Of a stretch of DNA of 33,499 bases, positions 7,949 to 13,574 are shown piece after piece. The stretch covers positions 1-33,499 of IMG/VR virus record IMGVR_UViG_3300034117_000671, one strand, 5' to 3'. How positions within the stretch are numbered: the stretch's first letter is position 1; each line of letters starts with the position of its first letter. Both the position numbers and the translations under genes were made by a program. A model generated the notes under the pieces. That model saw only the letters and a program-made list of their open reading frames with translations, searched no databases and had not been told where the DNA came from. Source of the stretch: a virus.

Positions 7949-8398
7949 TTATGACGTAGTTTGTAATAATTCAGGGTTTTCAAAAATATTGCCTATTACT
8001 TCATATTCGTAATTCCAATGTTTTCTCAATTTAATGTAACTACTTCCGTATTCCATTACGAAAGCATTTACTTCTTCTGTGAAAATTATTTTATGAGTAG
8101 TTGTCATTGTTTGTCCTGTCCAATTTCCAACGCTTCTTTTATAAGTTGCAATGTCGCCTTCAAAAATTTTATTTCCGTTTTTATCTAGCAATCCTGTAAA
8201 CTGCATTATATTTTTACAATCTGAATAATGATGCATAAAACTTCCCAACGTTTCTAAATCAGGTTCGCCTTGTATAGCCATATAATTTCCTAAAGTTGAT
8301 TCTATCCACGCTCTAAAACAAAGCCGATTTGCTAACACAGGTTTAACAAGATTGCCACTTTCGGTTTGATTTTCAGGTGATTTTGTATTTGTTGACAT
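7949..8398 (-). CDS. Cassette 2: YopX-family protein
   Basis: A 149-residue protein. From residue 27 it matches the YopX layout: 'LCFRAWIES', 'MQFTGLLDKNGNKIFEGDIA' near the centre, and 'YEVIGNIFENPELL' at the end. YopX proteins are common in phages and prophages; their biochemical role is unknown. The family normally starts at the 'FRAW' strand, so the first 25 residues are extra. They are encoded by the loop and left arm of attC-like site 2, with the core crossed at Val-Leu-Ala (residues 21-23). The stop is seven bases from the core box of site 1. Confidence 0.85.
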   Translation of the reverse strand: MSTNTKSPENQTESGNLVKPVLANRLCFRAWIESTLGNYMAIQGEPDLETLGSFMHHYSDCKNIMQFTGLLDKNGNKIFEGDIATYKRSVGNWTGQTMTTTHKIIFTEEVNAFVMEYGSSYIKLRKHWNYEYEVIGNIFENPELLQTTS

Positions 8399-8463
8399 AA
8401 GTTATTAATTTAAAGTTTTGCGAGTTTTTAAAGGCAACCTCGTTAAGCCTGATAACGTTAGCT
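8330..8463. repeat. attC-like site 2
   Basis: Left box TGCTAAC (8330-8336) with an 18-base arm through 8356. The right arm starts 'GGCAACCTCGTTAAGCCT', then box GTTAGCT (8457-8463). About 15 of the 18 arm positions pair. Spacers are 2 and 6 bases. The loop has 'gttattaatttaaagttttg' at 8401-8420. Confidence 0.88.
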
Positions 8464-8469
8464 GATATG

Positions 8470-8832
8470 CTACGAACCGAGTGCCAACTTAATAGCTTCA
8501 TTCAATTCATTTTCCATTAGGACATATCCGTGCTTGCCTTCTTCAATTAATTGCTTGTTTAGTTTTTGAACATCTTTTAAAGCGTTTTGACAAGCCTTTA
8601 ATAATTCAGGTGCAGAAGCTATTAGTCTTGCATTTCCTTCACGATAAGTTCCAGTTACTAATTTAGGTTCGCCATCAATAATTTCTTTTCGCTGTGGCAT
8701 TGGATACCAAGCCAAAGTTGCTATTGTTTCGCCATCTTCTGTATAAACTTGCGTTGCATACATACCATCAGGGTCATTAGGTATTTCTCTGTGTGAAAAG
8801 TGCCATTTATTAGGCGTGAATTTTTGTTCCAT
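8470..8832 (-). CDS. Cassette 3: phage protein with an 'ASAPELL' motif
   Basis: A 120-residue protein. An N-terminal beta-type part ('WHFSHREIPNDPDGMYATQV', 'ETIATLAWYP') is followed by 'NARLIASAPELLKACQNAL', a signature of small accessory proteins found in many unrelated phages. Function unknown. Unlike cassettes 1 and 2 it starts outside the site, at its own ATG 37 bases before the left box of site 3, so its leader is not site-encoded. The stop is seven bases from the box of site 2. Confidence 0.8.
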   Translation of the reverse strand: MEQKFTPNKWHFSHREIPNDPDGMYATQVYTEDGETIATLAWYPMPQRKEIIDGEPKLVTGTYREGNARLIASAPELLKACQNALKDVQKLNKQLIEEGKHGYVLMENELNEAIKLALGS

Positions 8833-8868
8833 TTTTTAAAATTATTTACGTTTGACAATAAGCACATC

Positions 8869-8999
8869 AGCTAACATAGTGTTGCCAAAATGGGGGCAGA
8901 CGTGCATTAAATGAACATTTGTACTGTGTTCAGCAGTAGTGCTTTTAATGGGCTTTTGTGCTAATAATCCCCCACTTCGGCAACACTCGACCGTTATGC
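8869..8999. repeat. attC-like site 3
   Basis: Left box AGCTAAC (8869-8875), arm 'GTGTTGCCAAAATGGGGG'; right arm 'CCCCCACTTCGGCAACAC', then box GTTATGC (8993-8999). GTGTTGCC/GGCAACAC and GGGGG/CCCCC pair perfectly. Spacers are 3 and 6 bases. The loop differs from site 2, as expected of a variable terminal structure. Confidence 0.9.
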
Positions 9000-9005
9000 G
9001 ATAGC

Positions 9006-9272
9006 TTATGTAGTGCTATCAACAGAATCCTCGTATAAAGGTTTTCCAGTAAAAGGACAGAATTTAGCGTAAACCATCATTTCTTTGTACGATTTGGAAA
9101 AGTTTTCTCCTTTTTTAGTTCTATACATACAAGGAATCATTAAATGTCTGCCAGTTCCACCTAACCAAAAAGATGAAGCATTAAAACCAGCTTCAGGGTC
9201 ATTTGTTTTTTCTTTTACTTGTTTTTCAATTTCTTCAATTTGTTTCCAGTTTTCTAAAATTTTATTTTCCAT
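9006..9272 (-). CDS. Cassette 4: small accessory protein, unknown
   Basis: An 88-residue protein. The helical N-terminus ('ENWKQIEEIEKQVKEKTND') is followed by a compact part ending in 'AKFCPFTGKPLYED'. A 'CPFTGKPL' ending occurs in small phage proteins. Its single cysteine cannot by itself form a zinc knuckle; Cys49 and His43 are the only other obvious ligands. It starts at its own ATG 24 bases before site 4. The stop lies seven bases from the box of site 3. Confidence 0.7.
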   Translation of the reverse strand: MENKILENWKQIEEIEKQVKEKTNDPEAGFNASSFWLGGTGRHLMIPCMYRTKKGENFSKSYKEMMVYAKFCPFTGKPLYEDSVDSTT

Positions 9273-9295
9273 TTGTCGTTGAATTTAAAGCCATC

Positions 9296-9432
9296 GCATA
9301 ACAGCAATTTGCATCAATGCCTTTGGCTTGGTTATTAATTTAAAGTTTTGTTTTTATTTGTTGTGTTCGGTCATAAACCGAAAGATTAGTCTTTATTTGC
9401 AAAGGCACTAATGCAAGCCGTAGCCGTTATGT
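9296..9432. repeat. attC-like site 4
   Basis: Left box GCATAAC (9296-9302) and arm 'TTTGCATCAATGCCTTTG'; right arm 'GCAAAGGCACTAATGCAA', box GTTATGT (9426-9432). The loop contains 'gttattaatttaaagttttg' (9331-9350), identical to site 2. In this site no cassette start uses it. Confidence 0.88.
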
Positions 9433-9439
9433 GAGATTG

Positions 9440-9793
9440 TTACGAAAACTCTTCGCCACAAACTCCGCATCTCAAAAGATTATTGCCTATAAAAGCTCTT
9501 TGTTCTTTCGGATGTTTGCAATCATTTTCTGCATAATCGTAATAATTTGTAAAATAATCGCTACTTGAAACTTGTTTTAAAATATCTTCATCTTTTTCAG
9601 GAAAAAATAACCAACTTGCCGACAAATCAGAAGAATATCTTTGCCATATATTAGCACATTCAAAAATATTAGCAATTAAATTTTCTTCAATCAATAATTG
9701 TTTTTGAAGTCTGTATAAGTTAAAAATATCTTCTTTGGTATAATATGCATCTTCTTGTAAAAATACGCCTGTATTTTGATTTAGTGTTTTCAT
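9440..9793 (-). CDS. Cassette 5, gene 1: zinc-ribbon-like accessory protein
   Basis: A 117-residue protein. Residues 1-85 are helical and aromatic-rich ('YYTKEDIFNLYRLQKQLL'). The C-terminus has 'DCKHPKEQRAFIGNN' followed by 'RCGVCGEEF', a likely Cys/His zinc ribbon of the type seen in many short phage proteins. Function unknown. It is the last of three genes in this cassette; the start is preceded by GATTAAATTAAAAATAA, a typical leader for this genome. The stop is eight bases from the box of site 4. Confidence 0.7.
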   Translation of the reverse strand: MKTLNQNTGVFLQEDAYYTKEDIFNLYRLQKQLLIEENLIANIFECANIWQRYSSDLSASWLFFPEKDEDILKQVSSSDYFTNYYDYAENDCKHPKEQRAFIGNNLLRCGVCGEEFS

Positions 9794-9808
9794 CTGTTTA
9801 TTTTTAAT

Positions 9809-9892
9809 TTAATCTTTATTCCAATACCAAGTAATCAATAACATAAAAAGTATGATACCAATAACAATTCCAATAATAATTCCTAAAATCAT
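9809..9892 (-). CDS. Cassette 5, gene 2: 27-residue membrane peptide
   Basis: A single-pass membrane peptide: 'MILGIIIGIVIGIILFML' then 'LITWYWNKD'. Isoleucine/glycine steps fill one transmembrane helix, with a short charged tail. It starts two bases after the stop of the 37-residue gene and ends 15 bases before the start of the zinc-ribbon gene. Such tiny membrane proteins in phages may affect membrane enzymes, exclusion or lysis timing; no function can be assigned. Confidence 0.6.
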   Translation of the reverse strand: MILGIIIGIVIGIILFMLLITWYWNKD

Positions 9893-9894
9893 AA

Positions 9895-10008
9895 CTATTC
9901 TTTTTCTTTAATAAACATTAATACTTTGTTTGTTTTTACATCGTAAATATAAGTTCCTAAACCACATTGACCAAAACCATAATCAAAATAAACTCTAATT
10001 CCTTTCAT
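9895..10008 (-). CDS. Cassette 5, gene 3: 37-residue peptide
   Basis: A frame of 37 codons beginning 'MKGIRVYFDYGFGQCGLGTY', with a beta-like composition and a charged end ('FIKEKE'). It has a plausible A/T-rich leader and tight spacing to the next gene. It is the first gene after site 5 and starts 32 bases outside the site. Not recognised. Confidence 0.55.
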   Translation of the reverse strand: MKGIRVYFDYGFGQCGLGTYIYDVKTNKVLMFIKEKE

Positions 10009-10039
10009 AATAATTTTTGTTTTAAAAACCCACAACCTC

Positions 10040-10172
10040 ACATAACAAGTGTTTGGCAAAAAAGCGGGTTCGGTTATTAATTTAATGTTTGTTTTGTGTC
10101 TTTAAATTTTAGGCTTAATCGAAGTTTTAGGTTTGTTTATCCGCTTCTTCGCCAAGCACTCGAACGTTATAG
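10040..10172. repeat. attC-like site 5
   Basis: Left box ACATAAC (10040-10046), arm 'GTGTTTGGC' and GCGG; right arm CCGC and 'GCCAAGCAC', box GTTATAG (10166-10172). The arms pair with one mismatch in nine; spacers are 2 and 6 bases. The loop motif gttattaatttaatgtttg is at 10073-10091. Confidence 0.9.
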
Positions 10173-10186
10173 GTAAGGCTAATAAC

Positions 10187-10330
10187 CTACTCGGAAGTAA
10201 ATCTTGTCCATTGACCTTGACCATATTTTTCGTTTATTTCTTTTACAACTTCTTCTCGTTTTGATTTGTCGGTGTAAAAACTTCCTATAAATTTTTCGTG
10301 ATTAAATACGTTTATCCAATTCCAATACAT
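10187..10330 (-). CDS. Cassette 6: small protein, unknown
   Basis: With the ATG at 10330 this is a 47-residue protein ('MYWNWINVFNHEKFIGSFYT' then a helix 'KREEVVKEINEKYGQGQW'). A longer frame to a TTG at 10402 would run through the right arm of site 6 and is less likely. The first 14 or so residues come from the degenerate left half of site 6. Compact alpha/beta composition; family not recognised. Its stop is 15 bases from the box of site 5, further than in most cassettes. Confidence 0.55.
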   Translation of the reverse strand: MYWNWINVFNHEKFIGSFYTDKSKREEVVKEINEKYGQGQWTRFTSE

Positions 10331-10419
10331 ATATCTTAGTTTTGTGTTTTTATAATTAGTGATTAATCCGAAGTTTTGGAATACTTTTCCCAACCTCGCC
10401 AAGCCGAGAACCGTTAGAT
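10285..10419. repeat. attC-like site 6, left half degenerate
   Basis: Right arm 'CTCGCCAAGCC' and box GTTAGAT (10413-10419) are intact. A left box CCTATAA (10285-10291) sits at the expected distance and matches the start of its cassette, but the final C is changed to A and the left arm no longer pairs. The loop resembles that of site 5 ('GTTTTGTGT', 'GAAGTTTT'). Confidence 0.65.
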
Positions 10420-10425
10420 GAAATT

Positions 10426-10671
10426 TCAGTAAGACCCGCCAATAGTTCTCGGAAGAGATTTTACTAATTCTTGAATTTCATCACTATTTAATTTAATTGT
10501 AATACCGTTTTTACTAATTACCATTTTTAATCCTTCGCTCCAATGGCAATATTTAGGAGTATTCTCATTTATAATTGAGTAAGTTCCAACGCTAAAAGAA
10601 ACTTCATCTAACAGCGGTTTTGTGATATTTCCGTCTTGGTCTTGAACTGTAATATTTGTTTTTGCTTTCAT
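10426..10671 (-). CDS. Cassette 7: small protein with site-encoded leader
   Basis: An 81-residue protein. Residues 1-21 ('MKAKTNITVQDQDGNITKPL' and Leu) are encoded by the loop and left arm of site 7; the core is crossed at Leu20-Leu21. The body contains 'GLKMVISKNGITIKLNSDEI', which looks like a beta-hairpin followed by a helix. Function unknown. The stop is seven bases from the box of site 6. Confidence 0.7.
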   Translation of the reverse strand: MKAKTNITVQDQDGNITKPLLDEVSFSVGTYSIINENTPKYCHWSEGLKMVISKNGITIKLNSDEIQELVKSLPRTIGGSY

Positions 10672-10743
10672 AATTTGTCTTAAATTTATAGATTTAGGTG
10701 TGTTTTTTCGGCAACATCACAAAGCCTCAGAACGCCATTAGTG
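10606..10743. repeat. attC-like site 7, altered core
   Basis: Left box ATCTAAC (10606-10612), arm 'GCGGTTTTGTGATATTTCCG'; right arm 'CGGCAACATCACAAAGCCTC' pairs at about 16 of 20 positions. The right box reads ATTAGTG (10737-10743) instead of GTTAGTG, so the base before the exchange point is changed. The stop codon of the cassette 8 methyltransferase lies inside this box. Confidence 0.82.
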
Positions 10744-11532
10744 GCAATACTCCGAAGCCCTACGAACAGCGACATCGTAATATTGTTTTTCCTTTTCTAT
10801 TCCAATTGATTTGCGATTTAATTTAATACAAGCCAAGATTGTTGTTCCTGAACCCATTGTGTTGTCCAATACCATATCTCCTTCGATTGTGTATGATTTT
10901 ACAAGCATTTCAAGTAAAGCAAGTGGTTTCTGTGTTGGGTGTATCGTTCCATTAATCTTTGTTTTCTGTTTATCTGAAGCAAAAACTTGTACACTTCTTG
11001 GGTATCGGTCAGTTTCTCCACCTCCACTTACATCTTGTTTTACTTTGCCATATACTTCTGTTTTGTTACAAACTTCGGCTTTCTTGGTGTAGGTATTTAC
11101 AGGTTTATGCCCTTCTGTTTTCTGTGGATTAAACTTTGGAGTTTTATTGTAAAATACTAAAATGTTTTCGTGTGCTTTCATAGGCATTTTCTTTGCATTA
11201 AAATATCCAGTTGCTTGTGTTTTTTCCCAAATCCATTCGTATTTTAACCATTCCAAATTTGAGCAACCAAGCACCTTATCAAATGGTGTTTGTGCAAATA
11301 AAATCACTACTCCATTTTCTTTTAGTATTCGTTTGTATTGCTCCCAAAGCTTATTCAAGTCTAAAACAGAATCCCATTTGCAGTTAGTAGTTCCATAAGG
11401 TAAATCGCAAATAATAGCATCAATTGATTTGTCCTCAATAAAAGGAAAAACATCGAAGCAGTCTGCGTTCACAAAAATACTGCCACTAACACGGGTTTGG
11501 CAAAATGGCTGTTCAGTAATTCTATTTGACAT
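10738..11532 (-). CDS. Cassette 8: beta-class DNA methyltransferase
   Basis: A 264-residue protein. Motif IV is 'DLPYGT' (43-48), then a target-recognition region of about 150 residues, 'HPTQKP' (198-203) and SAM motif I 'DNTMGSGTT' (223-231). This is the beta-class order of an adenine-N6 or cytosine-N4 methyltransferase. The first 14 residues are encoded by site 8, with the core crossed at Val15-Ser16; the enzyme fold probably starts at 'IFVNADCFDVF'. The TAA stop is made by the core box of site 7. It is clearly different from the cassette 1 enzyme, so the two probably mark different sites to block host restriction. Confidence 0.87.
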   Translation of the reverse strand: MSNRITEQPFCQTRVSGSIFVNADCFDVFPFIEDKSIDAIICDLPYGTTNCKWDSVLDLNKLWEQYKRILKENGVVILFAQTPFDKVLGCSNLEWLKYEWIWEKTQATGYFNAKKMPMKAHENILVFYNKTPKFNPQKTEGHKPVNTYTKKAEVCNKTEVYGKVKQDVSGGGETDRYPRSVQVFASDKQKTKINGTIHPTQKPLALLEMLVKSYTIEGDMVLDNTMGSGTTILACIKLNRKSIGIEKEKQYYDVAVRRASEYCH

Positions 11533-11618
11533 TTGTTCTTAATTTTTAAGTTTAGTAATTCTATTCAAGTTTTGTGGTTCAAAGCCCCGCCCTGACGGCA
11601 AACCGAGAACCGTTACCT
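11484..11618. repeat. attC-like site 8
   Basis: Left box CACTAAC (11484-11490), arm 'GGGTTTGGCAAAATGGC'; right arm 'GCCCTGACGGCAAACC', box GTTACCT (11612-11618). The 'GAGAACC' spacer is also found in site 6. The loop carries the start codon of the cassette 8 methyltransferase. Confidence 0.82.
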
Positions 11619-11624
11619 GCCATA

Positions 11625-11888
11625 TTAAGCGACAGGAGTGCCCACATAATTTTCGACAACAAACGCCTTGAAATCCTTAAAGTTTTCTTGAACTGTTTCA
11701 GCATTACAAATACCTGCATTAAATAGTCCTTTGTATCTTGGGTTAAATTTTGTGTATGGTAGACCTTTTGATTTTAGAAAAGACGCTGTAATTTCTGAAA
11801 CAGTTTTTGTCGTTACTTTTAATCCTTGACTTCTCAGCCAACATTCTATGCCGTAGCAGGCGTTTGTTTTTCTCTGTAAATTACTCAT
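11625..11888 (-). CDS. Cassette 9: 87-residue protein, unknown
   Basis: From the ATG at 11888 the protein starts 'MSNLQRKTNACYGIECWLRS' and continues with 'TASFLKSKGLPYTKFNPRY', a mixed helical protein with four cysteines. A longer frame to a GTG at 11915 would add nine residues from site 9, but that frame is closed by a TAA in the site's loop and no ATG lies there, so the internal ATG is preferred. Family not recognised. The stop is seven bases from the box of site 8. Confidence 0.65.
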   Translation of the reverse strand: MSNLQRKTNACYGIECWLRSQGLKVTTKTVSEITASFLKSKGLPYTKFNPRYKGLFNAGICNAETVQENFKDFKAFVVENYVGTPVA

Positions 11889-11906
11889 TTGATTAAGAAA
11901 TACGGC

Positions 11907-12037
11907 AGGTAACACGTGTTTTGCAATATGACGGGTTTAGTGCAAAATTCAGCGTTAGTGCCTTGATTAAACATTTGTATTAAATTGAAATTGTAGTGCT
12001 TTGAAACCGCCACCTGCGTAAAGCAAAAACGTTAGTG
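11907..12037. repeat. attC-like site 9
   Basis: Left box AGGTAAC (11907-11913), arm 'GTGTTTTGC'; right arm with GCAAAA directly before box GTTAGTG (12031-12037). CGGGTTT pairs with AAACCG further in. A second GTTAGTG in the loop (near 11953) is preceded by GCAAAATTC and could be an older or alternative right end. Confidence 0.78.
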
Positions 12038-12043
12038 ATAATT

Positions 12044-12346
12044 CTACCAATCGATGTCACTATCACTTAATTTTGATTTTTTGAAATGTTTTTTATTAAA
12101 CATTACAGTTTTTAAATGAATATTGTTAAATGCTTTCGTCATGCAATAACTAATATCCATCATTGCTTTTTTTGCTTTTAAAGTGCGTTCAACATTTATT
12201 GAAGCAACTACATCTTCGCTTTTATAATTTACCCAATCATAAACTATTGGAAGTTTAGAAATAAATTTATTTAAAGAACTATCAATAACACTCGTTTGGC
12301 AAGATTGGGTTTCAGGCTTAATTTTATATTGGTCTTGTACTTTCAT
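12044..12346 (-). CDS. Cassette 10: 100-residue protein with site-encoded leader
   Basis: The ATG at 12346 lies outside the core, and residues 1-19 ('MKVQDQYKIKPETQSCQTS') run through the half-site at 12283-12315; the core is crossed at Val20. The body is helical, then basic ('FNKKHFKKSKLSDSDIDW'). Not recognised. It is the first gene of the array in the direction of transcription and follows the 124-residue gene by 11 bases, so it is probably co-transcribed with the replication genes. The stop is seven bases from the box of site 9. Confidence 0.65.
   Translation of the reverse strand: MKVQDQYKIKPETQSCQTSVIDSSLNKFISKLPIVYDWVNYKSEDVVASINVERTLKAKKAMMDISYCMTKAFNNIHLKTVMFNKKHFKKSKLSDSDIDW
12283..12315. 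repeat. attC-like half-site, high-coordinate end of array
   Basis: Left box CAATAAC (12283-12289) and arm 'CTCGTTTGGCAAGATTGGG'. No right arm or box follows before the 124-residue gene. The flank of the box matches the start of cassette 10 (12031-12044 reversed). The arm would pair well with the right arm of site 6. Confidence 0.68.
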
Positions 12347-12357
12347 TTGTTTAGTTT

Positions 12358-12732
12358 TTAAGTTAGAAGTGATTGTAATTTTTTAAAATCTTTAAAATTC
12401 CATTTACTTATTTTTTTATTCCACATAGTTAATCGTGGTGCTTTTCTAATTGCTAAAGTTAAATTTAATTCTTTGATAAATTTTATTTCGCTTTCGGTAA
12501 TTAAACATTCATACTTTTGAAGTTTTTTTTTAATAACTTCTTTGTTTTCTAAATTTTTAATTCGTGTTTTATAAACTCTTAACTTACAAAGTTCTTTGTT
12601 TCTTTCGTAAAATATTTTTTGTCTAACTTTAGCTTGTTCACGTCTTTTTTCTTTAACCTCTTCTGAAAGATTATCTTTTGTTTTTAGATAATATTCTCTA
12701 CACTTGATTTTATTTTTTTCTTTAGCGTCCAT
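12358..12732 (-). CDS. Small highly basic protein
   Basis: A 124-residue protein with about one-third Lys/Arg. A long helical, nearly coiled-coil N-terminal half ('EEVKEKRREQAKVRQKIFYE') leads into a C-terminal part with 'RKAPRLTMWNKKISKW'. The composition suggests nucleic acid binding. It sits two bases after the preceding gene's stop and is the last gene before the cassette array. Function unknown. Confidence 0.65.
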   Translation of the reverse strand: MDAKEKNKIKCREYYLKTKDNLSEEVKEKRREQAKVRQKIFYERNKELCKLRVYKTRIKNLENKEVIKKKLQKYECLITESEIKFIKELNLTLAIRKAPRLTMWNKKISKWNFKDFKKLQSLLT

Positions 12733-12734
12733 AA

Positions 12735-13574
12735 CTATAAAATTTTAGTCAAACTTTCATTTTTGCATTTATTGAAATAATCAATTAAAACTAATTTCTT
12801 TGCTCTTATTTCAATCTTTGCTTTTGCATCTTGATTTTCTGTATTGTTGATTAAAGCATTAATTATAGCTTTGTTTTTATTTCGTTCTATTGCATCAACT
12901 GACTTTTTTAAACCATACTCTCGCAATATTTTAGCGTGTGCATCGGTTAACTTCTTTTGATAGTATTCAGCTATTTTTGGCGTTTCTGTTGTTGGCATCT
13001 TTATTTTGCCTATTTCAACAAGTTCTTTAAATACGTGGTTAAATGGTTCTTCAACTTCATTTGTGTTTAAGTATTCAGAATATTTTTTATTAACTGCATC
13101 AATCATAATTTGGTTTTTCTCTTGTTCCGAAATTTCCATTGATTTATTTTGTATTAATGCTTGCTTATCTTGATTGTATTTTCTTAAATTATCTGCTCTA
13201 AAAGTCATAAATTTATTTAAAACATCAGAAACTACTATCGTATCTAATTGTCTAAAAATATCTTTGTGTCCAAAATCTTTAGCCGCATACATTTTAAACG
13301 CTTCTCTAATTTCCGGAATAGTTAGAAATCCAAATTTACTTTTTATAAAATCCAATATAACTAACATTTGAACTTGTAAATCTTGCTTTTCTAATTCGTT
13401 TGAAACTTTAATATTCAATAGAGTTATTAAATAATTAATCAATCCATCTTGTTCTGAATTATCGGTTACAAGTCTTATTTTTGGATAATCTTCGTTAATT
13501 ACTGCCAGTAATGGTCTTGACTGCTTCTGAACTATCAAATCTGAATTGTTGCTTTGTTGTAATTTGTTCTCCAT
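12735..13574 (-). CDS. Replication-associated protein (possible helicase loader partner)
   Basis: A 279-residue, mostly helical protein without a Walker motif. The central part ('FGFLTIPEIREAFKMYAAKD', 'HKDIFRQLDTIVVSDVLNKF') looks like a conserved block. It follows the replication initiator and overlaps it by 80 bases in another frame; the ATG at 13574 has the usual AAAAACAAAACATAACA leader, so the overlap seems real. Position suggests a helicase-loading or replisome role. Not proven by any motif. Confidence 0.6.
   Translation of the reverse strand: MENKLQQSNNSDLIVQKQSRPLLAVINEDYPKIRLVTDNSEQDGLINYLITLLNIKVSNELEKQDLQVQMLVILDFIKSKFGFLTIPEIREAFKMYAAKDFGHKDIFRQLDTIVVSDVLNKFMTFRADNLRKYNQDKQALIQNKSMEISEQEKNQIMIDAVNKKYSEYLNTNEVEEPFNHVFKELVEIGKIKMPTTETPKIAEYYQKKLTDAHAKILREYGLKKSVDAIERNKNKAIINALINNTENQDAKAKIEIRAKKLVLIDYFNKCKNESLTKIL

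Larger units (their letters stand above)
7137..12289. mobile_element. Integron-like gene cassette array
   Basis: About ten cassettes are joined at G|TTA core points: 7136/7137, 7936/7937, 8457/8458, 8993/8994, 9426/9427, 10166/10167, 10413/10414, 10737/10738, 11612/11613 and 12031/12032. Nine sites of 131-138 bp separate them, with a half-site at each outer end. Each site has a left RYYYAAC-like box, a right GTTRRRY-like box and paired arms. The start of each cassette is complementary to its own far end. All cassette genes are on the minus strand. No integron integrase is in the genome, so this is a recombinase-less array. Orientation of the sites relative to the genes cannot be fixed from sequence alone. 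Confidence 0.8.

Noticed and set aside
10187-10402. 71-residue frame from a TTG start
   Set aside because: The extra N-terminus is a translation of the right arm of site 6. The internal ATG at 10330 gives a compact gene like other cassettes.
11889-11915. GTG start extending the cassette 9 gene by nine residues
   Set aside because: The frame is closed just upstream by TAA, there is no leader motif, and the ATG at 11888 is a normal start.
7121-12315. CRISPR array or transposon terminal repeats
   Set aside because: Spacing is 250-870 bases with whole genes between sites, arms differ between sites, and no Cas or transposase gene is present. Complementary cassette ends fit attC-type recombination better.
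12420-12440. GTTAATC as the missing right box of the high-coordinate half-site
   Set aside because: Distance would be about 152 bases, the arm before it does not pair, and it lies inside the 124-residue gene.
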